A stretch of DNA of 64,000 nucleotides, taken from JAYFQE01 sp034927345. Lineage in GTDB: Bacteria > Bacillota > Clostridia > Saccharofermentanales > UBA5734. The translations under genes were made by a program, and so were the position numbers. The notes under the pieces were generated by a model, which saw nothing but the letters and a program-made list of their open reading frames with translations, searched no databases and was not told where the DNA came from. This document shows positions 43,416 to 52,302 of this stretch, in pieces; position 1 is the stretch's first letter, and every line of letters begins with the position of its first letter. Location: assembly GCA_034927345.1 (NCBI GenBank), contig JAYFQE010000006.1, positions 31,836-95,835 of the forward strand, given 5' to 3'.

Positions 43416-45037
43416 AAAAGACCAGAATGATCAACGATCTTATCCTGCCGCCGGCGCACGACAAATCTGATCTGACCGCCGCATTGGCGCGTAAGGCTCA
43501 GATTCCGGTGTCCGACCTTGCCGCGTCTGATTATCGGATTATGAAAATGTCCCTCGACGCCCGCGATAAAAACAATATTCACTGGCTTTATTCGATTGCG
43601 TTATATCCAGAGTCTTTATCCCTGCAGGGTATCCGGCAATTGTTGCCGAATTTGCCGCCGTCCGGCCTGACCTGCGGCTCATCCGGCCTGCGTCCCGTAG
43701 TTGTCGGCGCCGGGCCGGCCGGTTTGTTTGCCGCGCTTTATCTGGCGATGGCCGGCGCGAAGCCGCTGATCCTGGAGCGCGGCCGCCGTATTGAAGAACG
43801 GCAGGAGGATGTAGCCCGCTTTTGGCGTGAGGGACGGCTGGATTTACAGTCGAATGTTCAGTTTGGCGAAGGCGGCGCCGGTACGTTTTCCGACGGTAAG
43901 CTGACGACCGGCATCAAAGATCCCCGCTGCCGGGCCGTTCTGGAAGAATTGGTTCTGGCGGGGGCGCCGGATGAAATTCTCTATCTGGCAAAACCTCATA
44001 TTGGTACCGATCGTCTGCGTTCCGTCATGATCCGCCTGCGCGAACGCATAATCAGTCTGGGCGGTGAAATCCGCTATTCATGCCGCCTGACCGGCCTGAT
44101 TGCCGATTCGTCCGGCCTCAAGGGATTGACTGTAGAAGGGGCGCCGGCCGGAAAACAGCCCTTTACGGATGAATTGCCGGCCGATCGTTTGATTTTGGCC
44201 ATCGGCCACAGTGCCCGCGATACGATAACCATGCTTGAGGAACGGGCGGTGTCCCTGATCAGAAAACCGTTTTCTATCGGCGTCCGGATCGAGCATGCCC
44301 AGCAGCAGATCGACGTCGGCCAATATGGTATGGCGGCAGCGCCGGCCGGTTTGCCGCCGGCAGAATATAAGCTGGCTTGCCATCTGCCTTCCGGCCGGTC
44401 GGTCTATACGTTCTGCATGTGCCCGGGCGGCCAGGTTGTCGCAGCTGCTTCCGAAGCCGGCGGTGTTGTCACCAACGGCATGAGCTGTCATGCCCGCGAT
44501 CTGGCCAATGCCAACAGCGCGCTGCTGGTGGGAGTCGAACCGGATGATTATCCGGGGACCGGCCCCCTGGCGGGCTTATTTTGGCAGCGAACCTTGGAGC
44601 AAGCTGCTTTCCGGGCCGGCGGAGGGCAATATCATGCACCGGCCCAGCGGGTGGGCGACTTCTTGCCCGGCCCCGGCGCGACCGGATATCAAAGCAGGCC
44701 GGGCGGAATATCGGACCGGCCTGTTGTCGAACCCTCATATCGTCCGGGTGTTTGCTGGTGCGATCTGACGGAATGCCTGCCGCCGCTGGTCAGTCAGGCC
44801 TTGAGGGAGGCTTTGCCGCTTCTCGGGCGGCGTCTTAAAGGTTTTGCGGCGCCGGAAGCTGTTTTGACTGGTATCGAAACCCGCAGCTCGTCACCGGTGC
44901 GCATTGTACGGGATGAGCATTGCCGTGCCAGCGTCGCCGGCCTCTATCCTGCCGGCGAAGGCGCCGGTTATGCCGGCGGCATCATGTCGGCGGCCGTCGA
45001 TGGTCTGCGTTGCGCAGAAGCGGCTTTACTGCAATGA
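43412..45037 (+). CDS. COG2509-type FAD-dependent protein
   Basis: The 541-residue protein matches uncharacterised FAD dehydrogenases of the COG2509 kind: an N-terminal domain of about 85 residues (MKKTRMINDLILPP..., YRIMKMSLDARDK), then VVGAGPAGLFAALYLA and ERGRRIEERQEDVARFW, QFGEGGAGTFSDGKLTTGIKD, and a final GEGAGYAGGIMSAAVDGL. The start ATGA overlaps the previous stop. Two different flavoproteins in tandem suggest a shared redox task, but no function is known. Confidence 0.85.
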   Translation: MKKTRMINDLILPPAHDKSDLTAALARKAQIPVSDLAASDYRIMKMSLDARDKNNIHWLYSIALYPESLSLQGIRQLLPNLPPSGLTCGSSGLRPVVVGAGPAGLFAALYLAMAGAKPLILERGRRIEERQEDVARFWREGRLDLQSNVQFGEGGAGTFSDGKLTTGIKDPRCRAVLEELVLAGAPDEILYLAKPHIGTDRLRSVMIRLRERIISLGGEIRYSCRLTGLIADSSGLKGLTVEGAPAGKQPFTDELPADRLILAIGHSARDTITMLEERAVSLIRKPFSIGVRIEHAQQQIDVGQYGMAAAPAGLPPAEYKLACHLPSGRSVYTFCMCPGGQVVAAASEAGGVVTNGMSCHARDLANANSALLVGVEPDDYPGTGPLAGLFWQRTLEQAAFRAGGGQYHAPAQRVGDFLPGPGATGYQSRPGGISDRPVVEPSYRPGVCWCDLTECLPPLVSQALREALPLLGRRLKGFAAPEAVLTGIETRSSSPVRIVRDEHCRASVAGLYPAGEGAGYAGGIMSAAVDGLRCAEAALLQ

Positions 45038-45085
45038 ATCGCTATCTACCTGTAAAGTTGCCGAGATTTTTACCGATATAGCAGA

Positions 45086-45094
45086 TGATATAAT
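45086..45094 (+). promoter_or_regulatory. Putative promoter of the cell-wall hydrolase gene
   Basis: TGATATAAT (45086-45094) is an extended -10 with no good 17-bp spaced -35. It lies 33 bp before the start codon and directly after the flavoprotein gene. Confidence 0.5.
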
Positions 45095-45127
45095 AAAGGC
45101 TAAATAATGGCAAAGGAGCGCATAACC

Positions 45128-48100
45128 ATGAAGAGGCGAGTTCGAATCTTTCTGGTCTGCCTGATGGCCTGTGCCATGCTGTTCCAGAATCTGCCACATG
45201 AAATTTCGGCGACAACCAATCCCACAGCAGCGGGTTTGACCGAGTTTGCATTCAAAGCTTTGAATGAGAACTGGGGTTATGTTTACGGCACATACGGACA
45301 GACTATAACACAGGCCCTCATTGATGGAAAAAGAAATCAATATCCCAGTGTTTACGCAGAGATCATGAGCGACGGTCAAACCGCCTATGTGAACGCTGCC
45401 GACTGGATCGGCCATCGGGGAGCGGATTGTGTCGGTTTGATCAAAGCGTATTTATGGTGGCAGAGCGACAGCCTGAACCCCAAATATAACGCCGACCAGG
45501 ATCGCTCGGCCAACGGCATGTACAACGCGGCGACCGTCAAGGGGCCGATCAGCACATTGCCGAATATCCACGGCGCTTTGGTTTGCCGGGACGGCCATAT
45601 CGGCGTTTATATCGGCAACGGCGAGGTTATCGAATCGCGCGGCGTCGAATACGGCGTCGTGAAAACCAAACTGAGCGACCGTCATTGGACCAGCTGGTGC
45701 CTTTGTCCTTACATCGCTTATCCGACAACCGGCTGGGTAACCGTTCAGGATCAGCAGTATTATTACCGGGACGGCCAATATGTCACCGGCATGCAGTCGA
45801 TTGATGGCAAAGTCTGGTTATTTGGTCCGGACGGCGCCCGTTTGACCGGATTCCAGACCACCGGCGGCCAGCTCCGGTATTTCTCCGGCAGCGGCCTTGT
45901 TTTAACCGGCTGGCAGATGATCGACGGCTCACGGTATTATCTTAATGCCGACAGTGTGCCGCAGACCGGTTGGCAGACGATCGACAGCAAACAATACCTC
46001 TTTGGCGAAACAGGAATTTTGCTGACCGGCTGGCAGCAAAATGACGATAAGCTCTATTATCTCGATGAAAACGGGAATCCGGCATACGGCGCGGCAACCG
46101 TGGACGGCAGGGCTTTGGTGTTCTCGGCCGGCGGAGCTTTGCTGACCGGGTGGCAGCAAACATCTGACAGCGGGGTCTGGCGCGATCTCTCCGGGCAGGC
46201 GCTGAGCGGCGCGCAGTTGATCGGCGGCGGCGCTTACCTGCTGGATGCCGGCGGCAGCCGCTTAACCGGCTGGCAAGATACCGGCGGCAAATCCGTTTAT
46301 TATGATCCGGCCACCGGCGTGCGCGCCGCCGCCGGTTTACAGCTGATCGACACGGCCGGCCGGCTGATTTCGTCCGACGGTTCCCTTGCGGCTGCCGGAC
46401 AATGGGTTTACAGTGAATCCGGTTTATATCTGGGCGCCAGCGCGGGCGTACCGGTAAAGGGCAGCCAGGCGCTGGCCGCTTCGGCGGACGCCGGCCTGTC
46501 CACACAAAATATTACTCTGAATTTTGACACGGAGACAGCTTTGTTGCAAATGGTCAATCAAAACGCCTTTACGGTGGCCGGCGGTCCGTTGATCCTGCAG
46601 ATGCCTCCGGCTGCTCCGGCATCGACAACAACAGCATTAACGCTATCCGGCGCCGCTCCCGCGGAACCGGTCTGGCTGTCGCTGGATCCGGCCGTGGCTG
46701 CGGTTGATCAGACCGGCCAGGTTACAGCTGCAGGCGTTGGCAGAACGATCATCGCCGTGGTTGACGGCGCCGGCTCTTATGCGCTGACGACCGTTACAGT
46801 CCTGCCCGATATGGCCGGCCTGACCCTGACCGCCGCCGGCATAACGCTTGAACCGGGGATGTCTGCCGAACCGCCGGTTTCCGGCCTGCCGGCCGATTTG
46901 GCCGATGCCTGCCAATGGTCGAGTTCTGATCCATCTGTGGTTGAGGTGACGGCCAACGGCCGCCAAACCGCTTTGCAATGCGGTACGGCCACCGTCGGTC
47001 TGTCTCTCGGCAAGGTGCCGTTGTTGTCCTGGACCGTAACGGCTAAAAAACCGCTGCTCGGTTTATCGGCTGCCCAGACCGCCCTTATACTGCCGGTCGG
47101 CGGTGAAAAGGCCGGTTTGTTTTCCTTGATGCCGGCCAACGGTACCCAGCAAGACCTGACTTTGACCAGTTCTGATGAATCGGTTGCCGTCTGGGAAAAC
47201 GGCGGCGTCATCAAGGCTAAATCGGTTGGCGCGACAACATTGACAGCTCAGTCGGGCGGTTATAGTGTCAGCTGCCAGCTGACTGTCAGCGGCCTTTTCC
47301 CCGTCCTGAAAAATGGTTCTTCGGGTGAAACGGTGCGTACATTACAGCAAAACCTCACAGATCTTGGGTATTTATGCGGCCCGGTGGACGGCCAGTTCGG
47401 CCCTCTGACCGAGTTTGCCGTTACCGCCCTGCAGCAGCGTCTGCAACAATCGCTGACCGGGACGGCCGGTCATGCTTTGCAAGTCATGCTGCTGGACGGC
47501 CTGGCGTCTCCGGCGGCCGGATTGCAGCAAGCCGGCCGATTATCCGCCGGCGACAGCGGCGAGCAAGTTTTTGTGCTGCAGAAACGTCTTTATGAATTGA
47601 ATTTCTTAAAATCGTCCGTCGACGGACAATACGGACCGCTGACTGTTCAGGCCGTGACAACGCTGCAGGCGTTGAACAACCTCCCCCAAAACGGCGTGGC
47701 GGCCGCAGACGAACTGGCCTTGCTCTTCAAACCGCAGGTTATCGCCGGCCAGGCAACTTTGTCACTGGGCGACAGCGGTTATGAAGTGCTCCTCCTGCAG
47801 CAGCGTTTGAAGAATTTAAATTATTATAGCGGGGATCCGGACAGCACTTTCAGCACGGCTGTCGAGCAGGCAGTCCGTGATTTTCAGAGCCGCGCCGGCC
47901 TGGAAGTCGATGGGCATGCCGGTATAAAAACGCAAACCCGTTTATATGCGGCCGATGCGCCGGCAGCAATTCCGCCGGCGGCTCCTGCGGCTCCGGCGCC
48001 AAGTCCGGCGCCGGCCGTGTCGGCGCCGCCGTCCGCCGTTCAGGTATCGGCTCCCGCGTTTACCAAAGCGGTACGCCGCGGCAGCACAGGCCCGGTCGTT

Positions 48101-48538
48101 CGCCTGGTCCAGCAGCGCCTGATCGAACTGGGTTTCCTGTCGGGTTCAGCCGACGGTAAATTTGGCCCGGCGACAAAAAAGGCCGCGCTTGCGTTTCAGC
48201 GCAGCGCCGGTCTCAAGGTTGACGGGATCGTCGGCCGGCAGACTTACAACGCGTTATTCCAGGGGGCGGTCAGCGCGGCGCCGGCAGCCGGGTCCAGCCA
48301 GCCGGCGCCGGCTGCTTCGTCCGGTTCCGTCCCGACCCAGACTGTGCGCCGGGGCAGTCAAGGAACCGCAGTCCGCCTGGTTCAGCAGCGATTGATCGAT
48401 TTAGGCTTTCTGCGCGGTTCGGCCGACGGCAAATTCGGACCGGCAACCCAGTCGGCTGTCAAAGCTTTCCAGAAAAGCCGGGGCCTGAAGGCCGACGGCG
48501 TCGCCGGCCCGCTGACCCGCTCAAAATTATTCGCTTAA
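45128..48538 (+). CDS. Secreted modular cell-wall protein: NlpC/P60-like, CW-binding, Ig-like and PG-binding repeats
   Basis: The 1136-residue protein has a signal peptide (about 1-28), an NlpC/P60- or CHAP-like peptidase domain with Cys101 (HRGADCVGLI) and His157 (DGHIGVYIGNG), then choline/glucan-binding-type repeats (about 202-460; units such as TGWQTIDSKQYLFGETG and TGWQQNDDKLYYLDENG). Ig-like modules follow (about 500-760), then five PG_binding_1 modules, the third ending before a Pro/Ala linker and the last two nearly identical (RLVQQRLI-LGF-GSADGKFGPAT). It probably cleaves or remodels peptidoglycan outside the cell. ATG at 45128 follows AAAGGAG. Its 3' end overlaps the convergent ABC-F gene by 12 bp. 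Confidence 0.88.
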   Translation: MKRRVRIFLVCLMACAMLFQNLPHEISATTNPTAAGLTEFAFKALNENWGYVYGTYGQTITQALIDGKRNQYPSVYAEIMSDGQTAYVNAADWIGHRGADCVGLIKAYLWWQSDSLNPKYNADQDRSANGMYNAATVKGPISTLPNIHGALVCRDGHIGVYIGNGEVIESRGVEYGVVKTKLSDRHWTSWCLCPYIAYPTTGWVTVQDQQYYYRDGQYVTGMQSIDGKVWLFGPDGARLTGFQTTGGQLRYFSGSGLVLTGWQMIDGSRYYLNADSVPQTGWQTIDSKQYLFGETGILLTGWQQNDDKLYYLDENGNPAYGAATVDGRALVFSAGGALLTGWQQTSDSGVWRDLSGQALSGAQLIGGGAYLLDAGGSRLTGWQDTGGKSVYYDPATGVRAAAGLQLIDTAGRLISSDGSLAAAGQWVYSESGLYLGASAGVPVKGSQALAASADAGLSTQNITLNFDTETALLQMVNQNAFTVAGGPLILQMPPAAPASTTTALTLSGAAPAEPVWLSLDPAVAAVDQTGQVTAAGVGRTIIAVVDGAGSYALTTVTVLPDMAGLTLTAAGITLEPGMSAEPPVSGLPADLADACQWSSSDPSVVEVTANGRQTALQCGTATVGLSLGKVPLLSWTVTAKKPLLGLSAAQTALILPVGGEKAGLFSLMPANGTQQDLTLTSSDESVAVWENGGVIKAKSVGATTLTAQSGGYSVSCQLTVSGLFPVLKNGSSGETVRTLQQNLTDLGYLCGPVDGQFGPLTEFAVTALQQRLQQSLTGTAGHALQVMLLDGLASPAAGLQQAGRLSAGDSGEQVFVLQKRLYELNFLKSSVDGQYGPLTVQAVTTLQALNNLPQNGVAAADELALLFKPQVIAGQATLSLGDSGYEVLLLQQRLKNLNYYSGDPDSTFSTAVEQAVRDFQSRAGLEVDGHAGIKTQTRLYAADAPAAIPPAAPAAPAPSPAPAVSAPPSAVQVSAPAFTKAVRRGSTGPVVRLVQQRLIELGFLSGSADGKFGPATKKAALAFQRSAGLKVDGIVGRQTYNALFQGAVSAAPAAGSSQPAPAASSGSVPTQTVRRGSQGTAVRLVQQRLIDLGFLRGSADGKFGPATQSAVKAFQKSRGLKADGVAGPLTRSKLFA

Positions 48539-50452
48539 AGGGTCGTCGAACTCGATATATTGATTATATCTTTGCTCCAGATCTGCCAGAACCTGCGCAT
48601 AGCGCTGGTAATCCTCCGGATCGGTCCGTTCGCTGAAAGCAGTTTCCAGGCTGGATTTTTCTTGTTCCAGCGCGGCGATTTCCTGCTCCAGGCGGCGGAC
48701 CTTTTCTTTGTGCAAGGCTGCTTCCCGCCGCTCGCCGGCCTTGTTGAGCCGTGACGCGGCAGCCGGCTCCACATTTGGCTGATCGGCTTTTTTGCTTGCC
48801 GCATCCGGTTTGGCGGATCCGGCTGAACGGACGGCCTGACGGTATTTTTCGAATGAATCGAAGGGCAGAACCCGGCTGTTGATAAAGCCGAGAATGGTTG
48901 ATGAACAACGTTCGATGAAATACCGGTCGTGGCTGACCGAGAGGATCGCGCCCGGGAAATCGACTAACGCCTGCTCAAGAATTTCACGGGAATGAATATC
49001 CAGGTGGTTGGTGGGTTCGTCGAGAAAGAGCATATCCGGTTTTTCGAGCAGCAGGCATCCCAAATACAAGCGGGAACGTTCGCCGCCGCTCAGGACGGAT
49101 AAGGTTTTAAAGACGTCAACCTCACGAAATCCGTATCGGGCCAGCAAATTGCGCGCCTGACCTTCGTCAAGCTCAGTCCGGCTCATCATTTCATCGAGAA
49201 CCGTACGGTTTTCATCGTCGAAATTGACATGCTGGCCCATATGGCCGAAAACAGCTTTGTCCGATAAACGGATCTGACCATCAAACTGGCTGATCCGACC
49301 GAGCAAAACAGCCAGCAGGGTTGTCTTGCCGCAGCCGTTCGGGCCGCACAGGCAAGCTTTCATGCCGTTGCGCAGCGTCAGGGAGACTTGGCTGAATAAC
49401 GGTTCTTCATTGTATCCGGCGGCCAGGTCGCGGGTTTCCAACAGGATACGTTCCGGATCGCCTTCCTGTGAGCCGGGTAAAAAGCTGAAATTCAACTTCT
49501 GATTGATGCGCCGGGCTTTAGCTGAAATATCGCTTAATTGTCCGGAGAGTTTGGCCACGACCTTTTCCCGGGCATGATAACCGGACATATTCCGGTGCGA
49601 CAGCATGGTTTGCGTCACTTCACGCTGGTGATCCAGCTCGCGGGCCAGTTTTTTCATTTCCCGGCCAAGCGTCAGCTGTTCGGCGGCTTCCAGTTCCATA
49701 AACCGAGTATAATTACCGGGGCGAATCCTGAGATGTCCTTCAGCCAGCTCTGCGACGGCGGTAGCCGTCCGGTCGATAAAGGTCCGGTCATGGGAGATCA
49801 ACAGCACTGTTCCCTTGAATTTGCGCAGGTAGTCTTCCAGCCATTCCATGGCAGCCAGATCCATATGGTTGGTCGGCTCGTCCAGTAAAAGCAGATCAGG
49901 CGATTTAATCAACAGCCGGGCCAGCGCAACCCGCATGCGTTCGCCGCCGGATAACGTTGACAGCGGTCTTTCAAGGACATCGCCGCTCAGGCCGAGACCG
50001 GCCAGCATCTCCAGCATCCGATGGCGGAAATCGTAGCCGCCCAGCGCTTCGAAGCGGGCCGTCCATTCGGTATATTGACGGAGCAGCGCTTTATGTGCCG
50101 AAGTTTCAGCGGCGCCGGCCGATGCCGGCCAGCCGGCCATCTGCGTTTCCATTTCGCGCAAACCGTCTTCCAGCCGGCTTAGCTCGCGATTGCCAAGCGG
50201 ATCAGAATCTTCGGCAGCGTCATCTTCAAAATGCTGAGTCAGATAACCCGGTATAATCTGGGCAGGAAAATGGATGCTGCCGCTGTCCGGTTTCTCCAAT
50301 CCGGTGATCAGACGCAGCAAAGTGGTCTTGCCGGCGCCGTTGTTGCCGATCAAGGCCAGGCGTTCTCCGCGGTCCAGCTGGAATGAAACCTGATCAAGAA
50401 TAACGCGGCTAAAATAACTTTTACTGACAGCCTGAACGGTCAACAGACTCAT
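48527..50452 (-). CDS. ABC-F family ATPase
   Basis: The 641-residue soluble protein has two ABC domains: Walker A IGNNGAGKTT near residue 36 and CGPNGCGKTT near residue 370, signatures STLSGGERMRVALAR and SVLSGGERSRLYLG, both with DEPTNHMDL/DEPTNHLDI. There are no membrane segments. The linker and C-terminal coiled coil (about 555-641, EKVRRLEQEIAALEQEKSSLETAF) fit the Uup/YdiF-type ABC-F proteins that act on ribosomes. ATG at 50452 follows GGGAGG; the TTG two codons earlier is less likely. Its last codons overlap the end of the convergent hydrolase gene. Confidence 0.92.
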   Translation of the reverse strand: MSLLTVQAVSKSYFSRVILDQVSFQLDRGERLALIGNNGAGKTTLLRLITGLEKPDSGSIHFPAQIIPGYLTQHFEDDAAEDSDPLGNRELSRLEDGLREMETQMAGWPASAGAAETSAHKALLRQYTEWTARFEALGGYDFRHRMLEMLAGLGLSGDVLERPLSTLSGGERMRVALARLLIKSPDLLLLDEPTNHMDLAAMEWLEDYLRKFKGTVLLISHDRTFIDRTATAVAELAEGHLRIRPGNYTRFMELEAAEQLTLGREMKKLARELDHQREVTQTMLSHRNMSGYHAREKVVAKLSGQLSDISAKARRINQKLNFSFLPGSQEGDPERILLETRDLAAGYNEEPLFSQVSLTLRNGMKACLCGPNGCGKTTLLAVLLGRISQFDGQIRLSDKAVFGHMGQHVNFDDENRTVLDEMMSRTELDEGQARNLLARYGFREVDVFKTLSVLSGGERSRLYLGCLLLEKPDMLFLDEPTNHLDIHSREILEQALVDFPGAILSVSHDRYFIERCSSTILGFINSRVLPFDSFEKYRQAVRSAGSAKPDAASKKADQPNVEPAAASRLNKAGERREAALHKEKVRRLEQEIAALEQEKSSLETAFSERTDPEDYQRYAQVLADLEQRYNQYIEFDDPLSE

Positions 50453-50607
50453 AAGCAACCTCCCGATTCGCCACCTAAGACGAAAATGCGCCGTCAGTAT
50501 AGCATAAAAAGTGATTTTTGGCCAAATTTAAGCATAAAGCGTGAAGAAAAAGGCCAGAGTTCACTCTTGTTGAAAACTTGCCGACCGGGTATGCTTATGG
50601 CATGAAC

Positions 50608-50670
50608 CTGCCGGATACTTCCGGCAGCAGCTTGCAGCCGGATAATGTCCGGAACTGGATTGTCCGGCTG
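50608..50670 (+). promoter_or_regulatory. Paired hairpins in the cimA leader
   Basis: CTGCCGGA (50608-50615) pairs with TCCGGCAG (50620-50627), and CAGCCGGA (50635-50642) pairs with TCCGGCTG (50663-50670). Because the arms share GCCGGA and TCCGGC cores, alternative pairing across the two hairpins is possible, as in attenuators. No T-box motif or leucine-rich leader peptide was found, so the mechanism is open. Confidence 0.35.
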
Positions 50671-50710
50671 AAAAGATCAAAGCCGGCCCCCCGATCGAGG
50701 TGATCAAGGC

Positions 50711-52300
50711 ATGAATAAACGCACGGTGGAAATTCTGGATACAACGCTGCGCGACGGCGCCCAGGCTGAAGGTGTATCCTTCTCCGTCAACGACAAATTC
50801 CAGATTCTCGAGACGCTGGTGTCGCTTGGCATATCGTATATTGAAGCCGGCAATCCCGGTTCCAATCCCAAAGACCGGGAATTTTTCACCCGCTTTCAGG
50901 AAACCCGGCCGGATATGGGGCAAAGCCGGCTGGCTGCTTTCGGCAGCACCAAACGCAAGGGCGTCCCGGCTGCGGAAGATGAGGGACTCCGCGATCTGCT
51001 GTCCGCTCGGACGCCGGTCGTCGTTGTTTTCGGAAAAGTCTGGGATATGGAAGTCCGTGACATTCTGCGCTGTTCCCAGAAAGAAAACCAGCAGATGATC
51101 TGTGAAACCGTCGCTTATTTGCGCGAACAGGGCAAAGAAGTCATCTTTGACGCCGAACATTATTTCGAAGCCTGCCAGGACAACCGCGCCTATGCGCTCA
51201 GTTGTCTGCAGGCCGCCTGTGAAGGCGGCGCCGGCGTCATCTGCCTGTGCGACACCAATGGTTCTTCTATGCCGGAAACGGTCGGCGCCATGACGCGGGA
51301 AGCGGTCGATTCGCTGCCCGACGTGCGGATCGGCATCCACTGCCACAATGACAGCGGCCTGGCGGTAGCCAATTCGCTGGCTGCCGTCATGGCCGGCGCC
51401 AGCCATGTCCAGGGAACGTTCACCGGCATCGGCGAGCGCTGCGGCAACGCCAACTTATCGACCATCATCCCGAATCTCCAGTTGAAATACGGGATATCCT
51501 GCATTTCGGAAAAAAGTCTGGAACGCCTGACGCCTGTGGCGCGCAAAATGGCAGAAATCGCCAATATCAATTTGCCGAATAACGACCCATATGTCGGCAC
51601 GGCTGCTTTTTCCCATAAAGGCGGCATGCATGTTGACGGGGTTAAAAAGAACCCGGCGGCCTTTGAACATATCAATCCTGAGCTCGTCGGCAACAGCCGG
51701 CGGTTTCTCCTCTCGGAGATATCCGGACGTTCGGCGGTTCTGGACATTATCCGCCGCGTTCGCCCGGACATGGACCGGGATGCCCCGGAGGTGGCTCGCG
51801 TCCTGCATAAACTCAAGGAGATGGAGCATCAGGGTTATCATTTTGAAGGCGCCGAAGCTTCACAGGAACTACTGGTCTGCAAGGAACTGGGCTTGTACAA
51901 ACCGTTCTTTAACCTGGAAAAACTGCGGATCGCCAGCGAACAACCACGCTCCGGCGCTTACAGCGCTTATACCTATATTAAAATCATGGTGGACGGCATC
52001 GGCGAAGCGACGGCGGCCGAAGGAGAAGGTCCGGTAAACGCCATGGACCGGGCGCTGAAAAAAGCCATGGAGGTTTTTTACCCCGAATTGACCCAAGTCC
52101 GCCTGACCGACTTCAAAGTCCGCGTCATCAACGCCGAAGCCACCGCCTCGCAAGTCCGGACTTTGATCGAATCAACCGACGGACGCCTGATCTGGCATAC
52201 AATAGGCGTTTCGAACGACATATTGGAAGCATCCTGGCAGGCGCTGGTTGATTCGTTGGAATATAAGCTGATGCGCAGGCAACTGGGATGGGAGGAATAA
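50711..52300 (+). CDS. cimA: (R)-citramalate synthase
   Basis: The 529-residue protein has the DRE-TIM motif LDTTLRDGAQAEG near residue 9, YIEAGNPGSNPKD, IGIHCHNDSGLAVANS and a C-terminal regulatory LeuA-dimer domain. The GNPGSNPKD segment and length match the CimA-type (TIGR00977) group, which condenses pyruvate and acetyl-CoA for isoleucine synthesis, rather than true LeuA. It heads the leuC-leuD-leuB-ilvD-ilvB cluster; LeuCD and LeuB can process citramalate to 2-oxobutyrate. Site GAGGTGATC precedes ATG. Function as isopropylmalate or homocitrate synthase is a less likely alternative. Confidence 0.85.
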   Translation: MNKRTVEILDTTLRDGAQAEGVSFSVNDKFQILETLVSLGISYIEAGNPGSNPKDREFFTRFQETRPDMGQSRLAAFGSTKRKGVPAAEDEGLRDLLSARTPVVVVFGKVWDMEVRDILRCSQKENQQMICETVAYLREQGKEVIFDAEHYFEACQDNRAYALSCLQAACEGGAGVICLCDTNGSSMPETVGAMTREAVDSLPDVRIGIHCHNDSGLAVANSLAAVMAGASHVQGTFTGIGERCGNANLSTIIPNLQLKYGISCISEKSLERLTPVARKMAEIANINLPNNDPYVGTAAFSHKGGMHVDGVKKNPAAFEHINPELVGNSRRFLLSEISGRSAVLDIIRRVRPDMDRDAPEVARVLHKLKEMEHQGYHFEGAEASQELLVCKELGLYKPFFNLEKLRIASEQPRSGAYSAYTYIKIMVDGIGEATAAEGEGPVNAMDRALKKAMEVFYPELTQVRLTDFKVRVINAEATASQVRTLIESTDGRLIWHTIGVSNDILEASWQALVDSLEYKLMRRQLGWEE

Positions 52301-52302
52301 CC

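Noticed and set aside
47300..48520. Direct repeats as a CRISPR array or mobile repeat
   Set aside because: They are in-frame peptidoglycan-binding modules of one protein, with codon-level divergence and no spacers.
50453..50710. T-box riboswitch before the branched-chain operon
   Set aside because: No T-box sequence, specifier loop or terminator with T-run could be found; only two plain hairpins.
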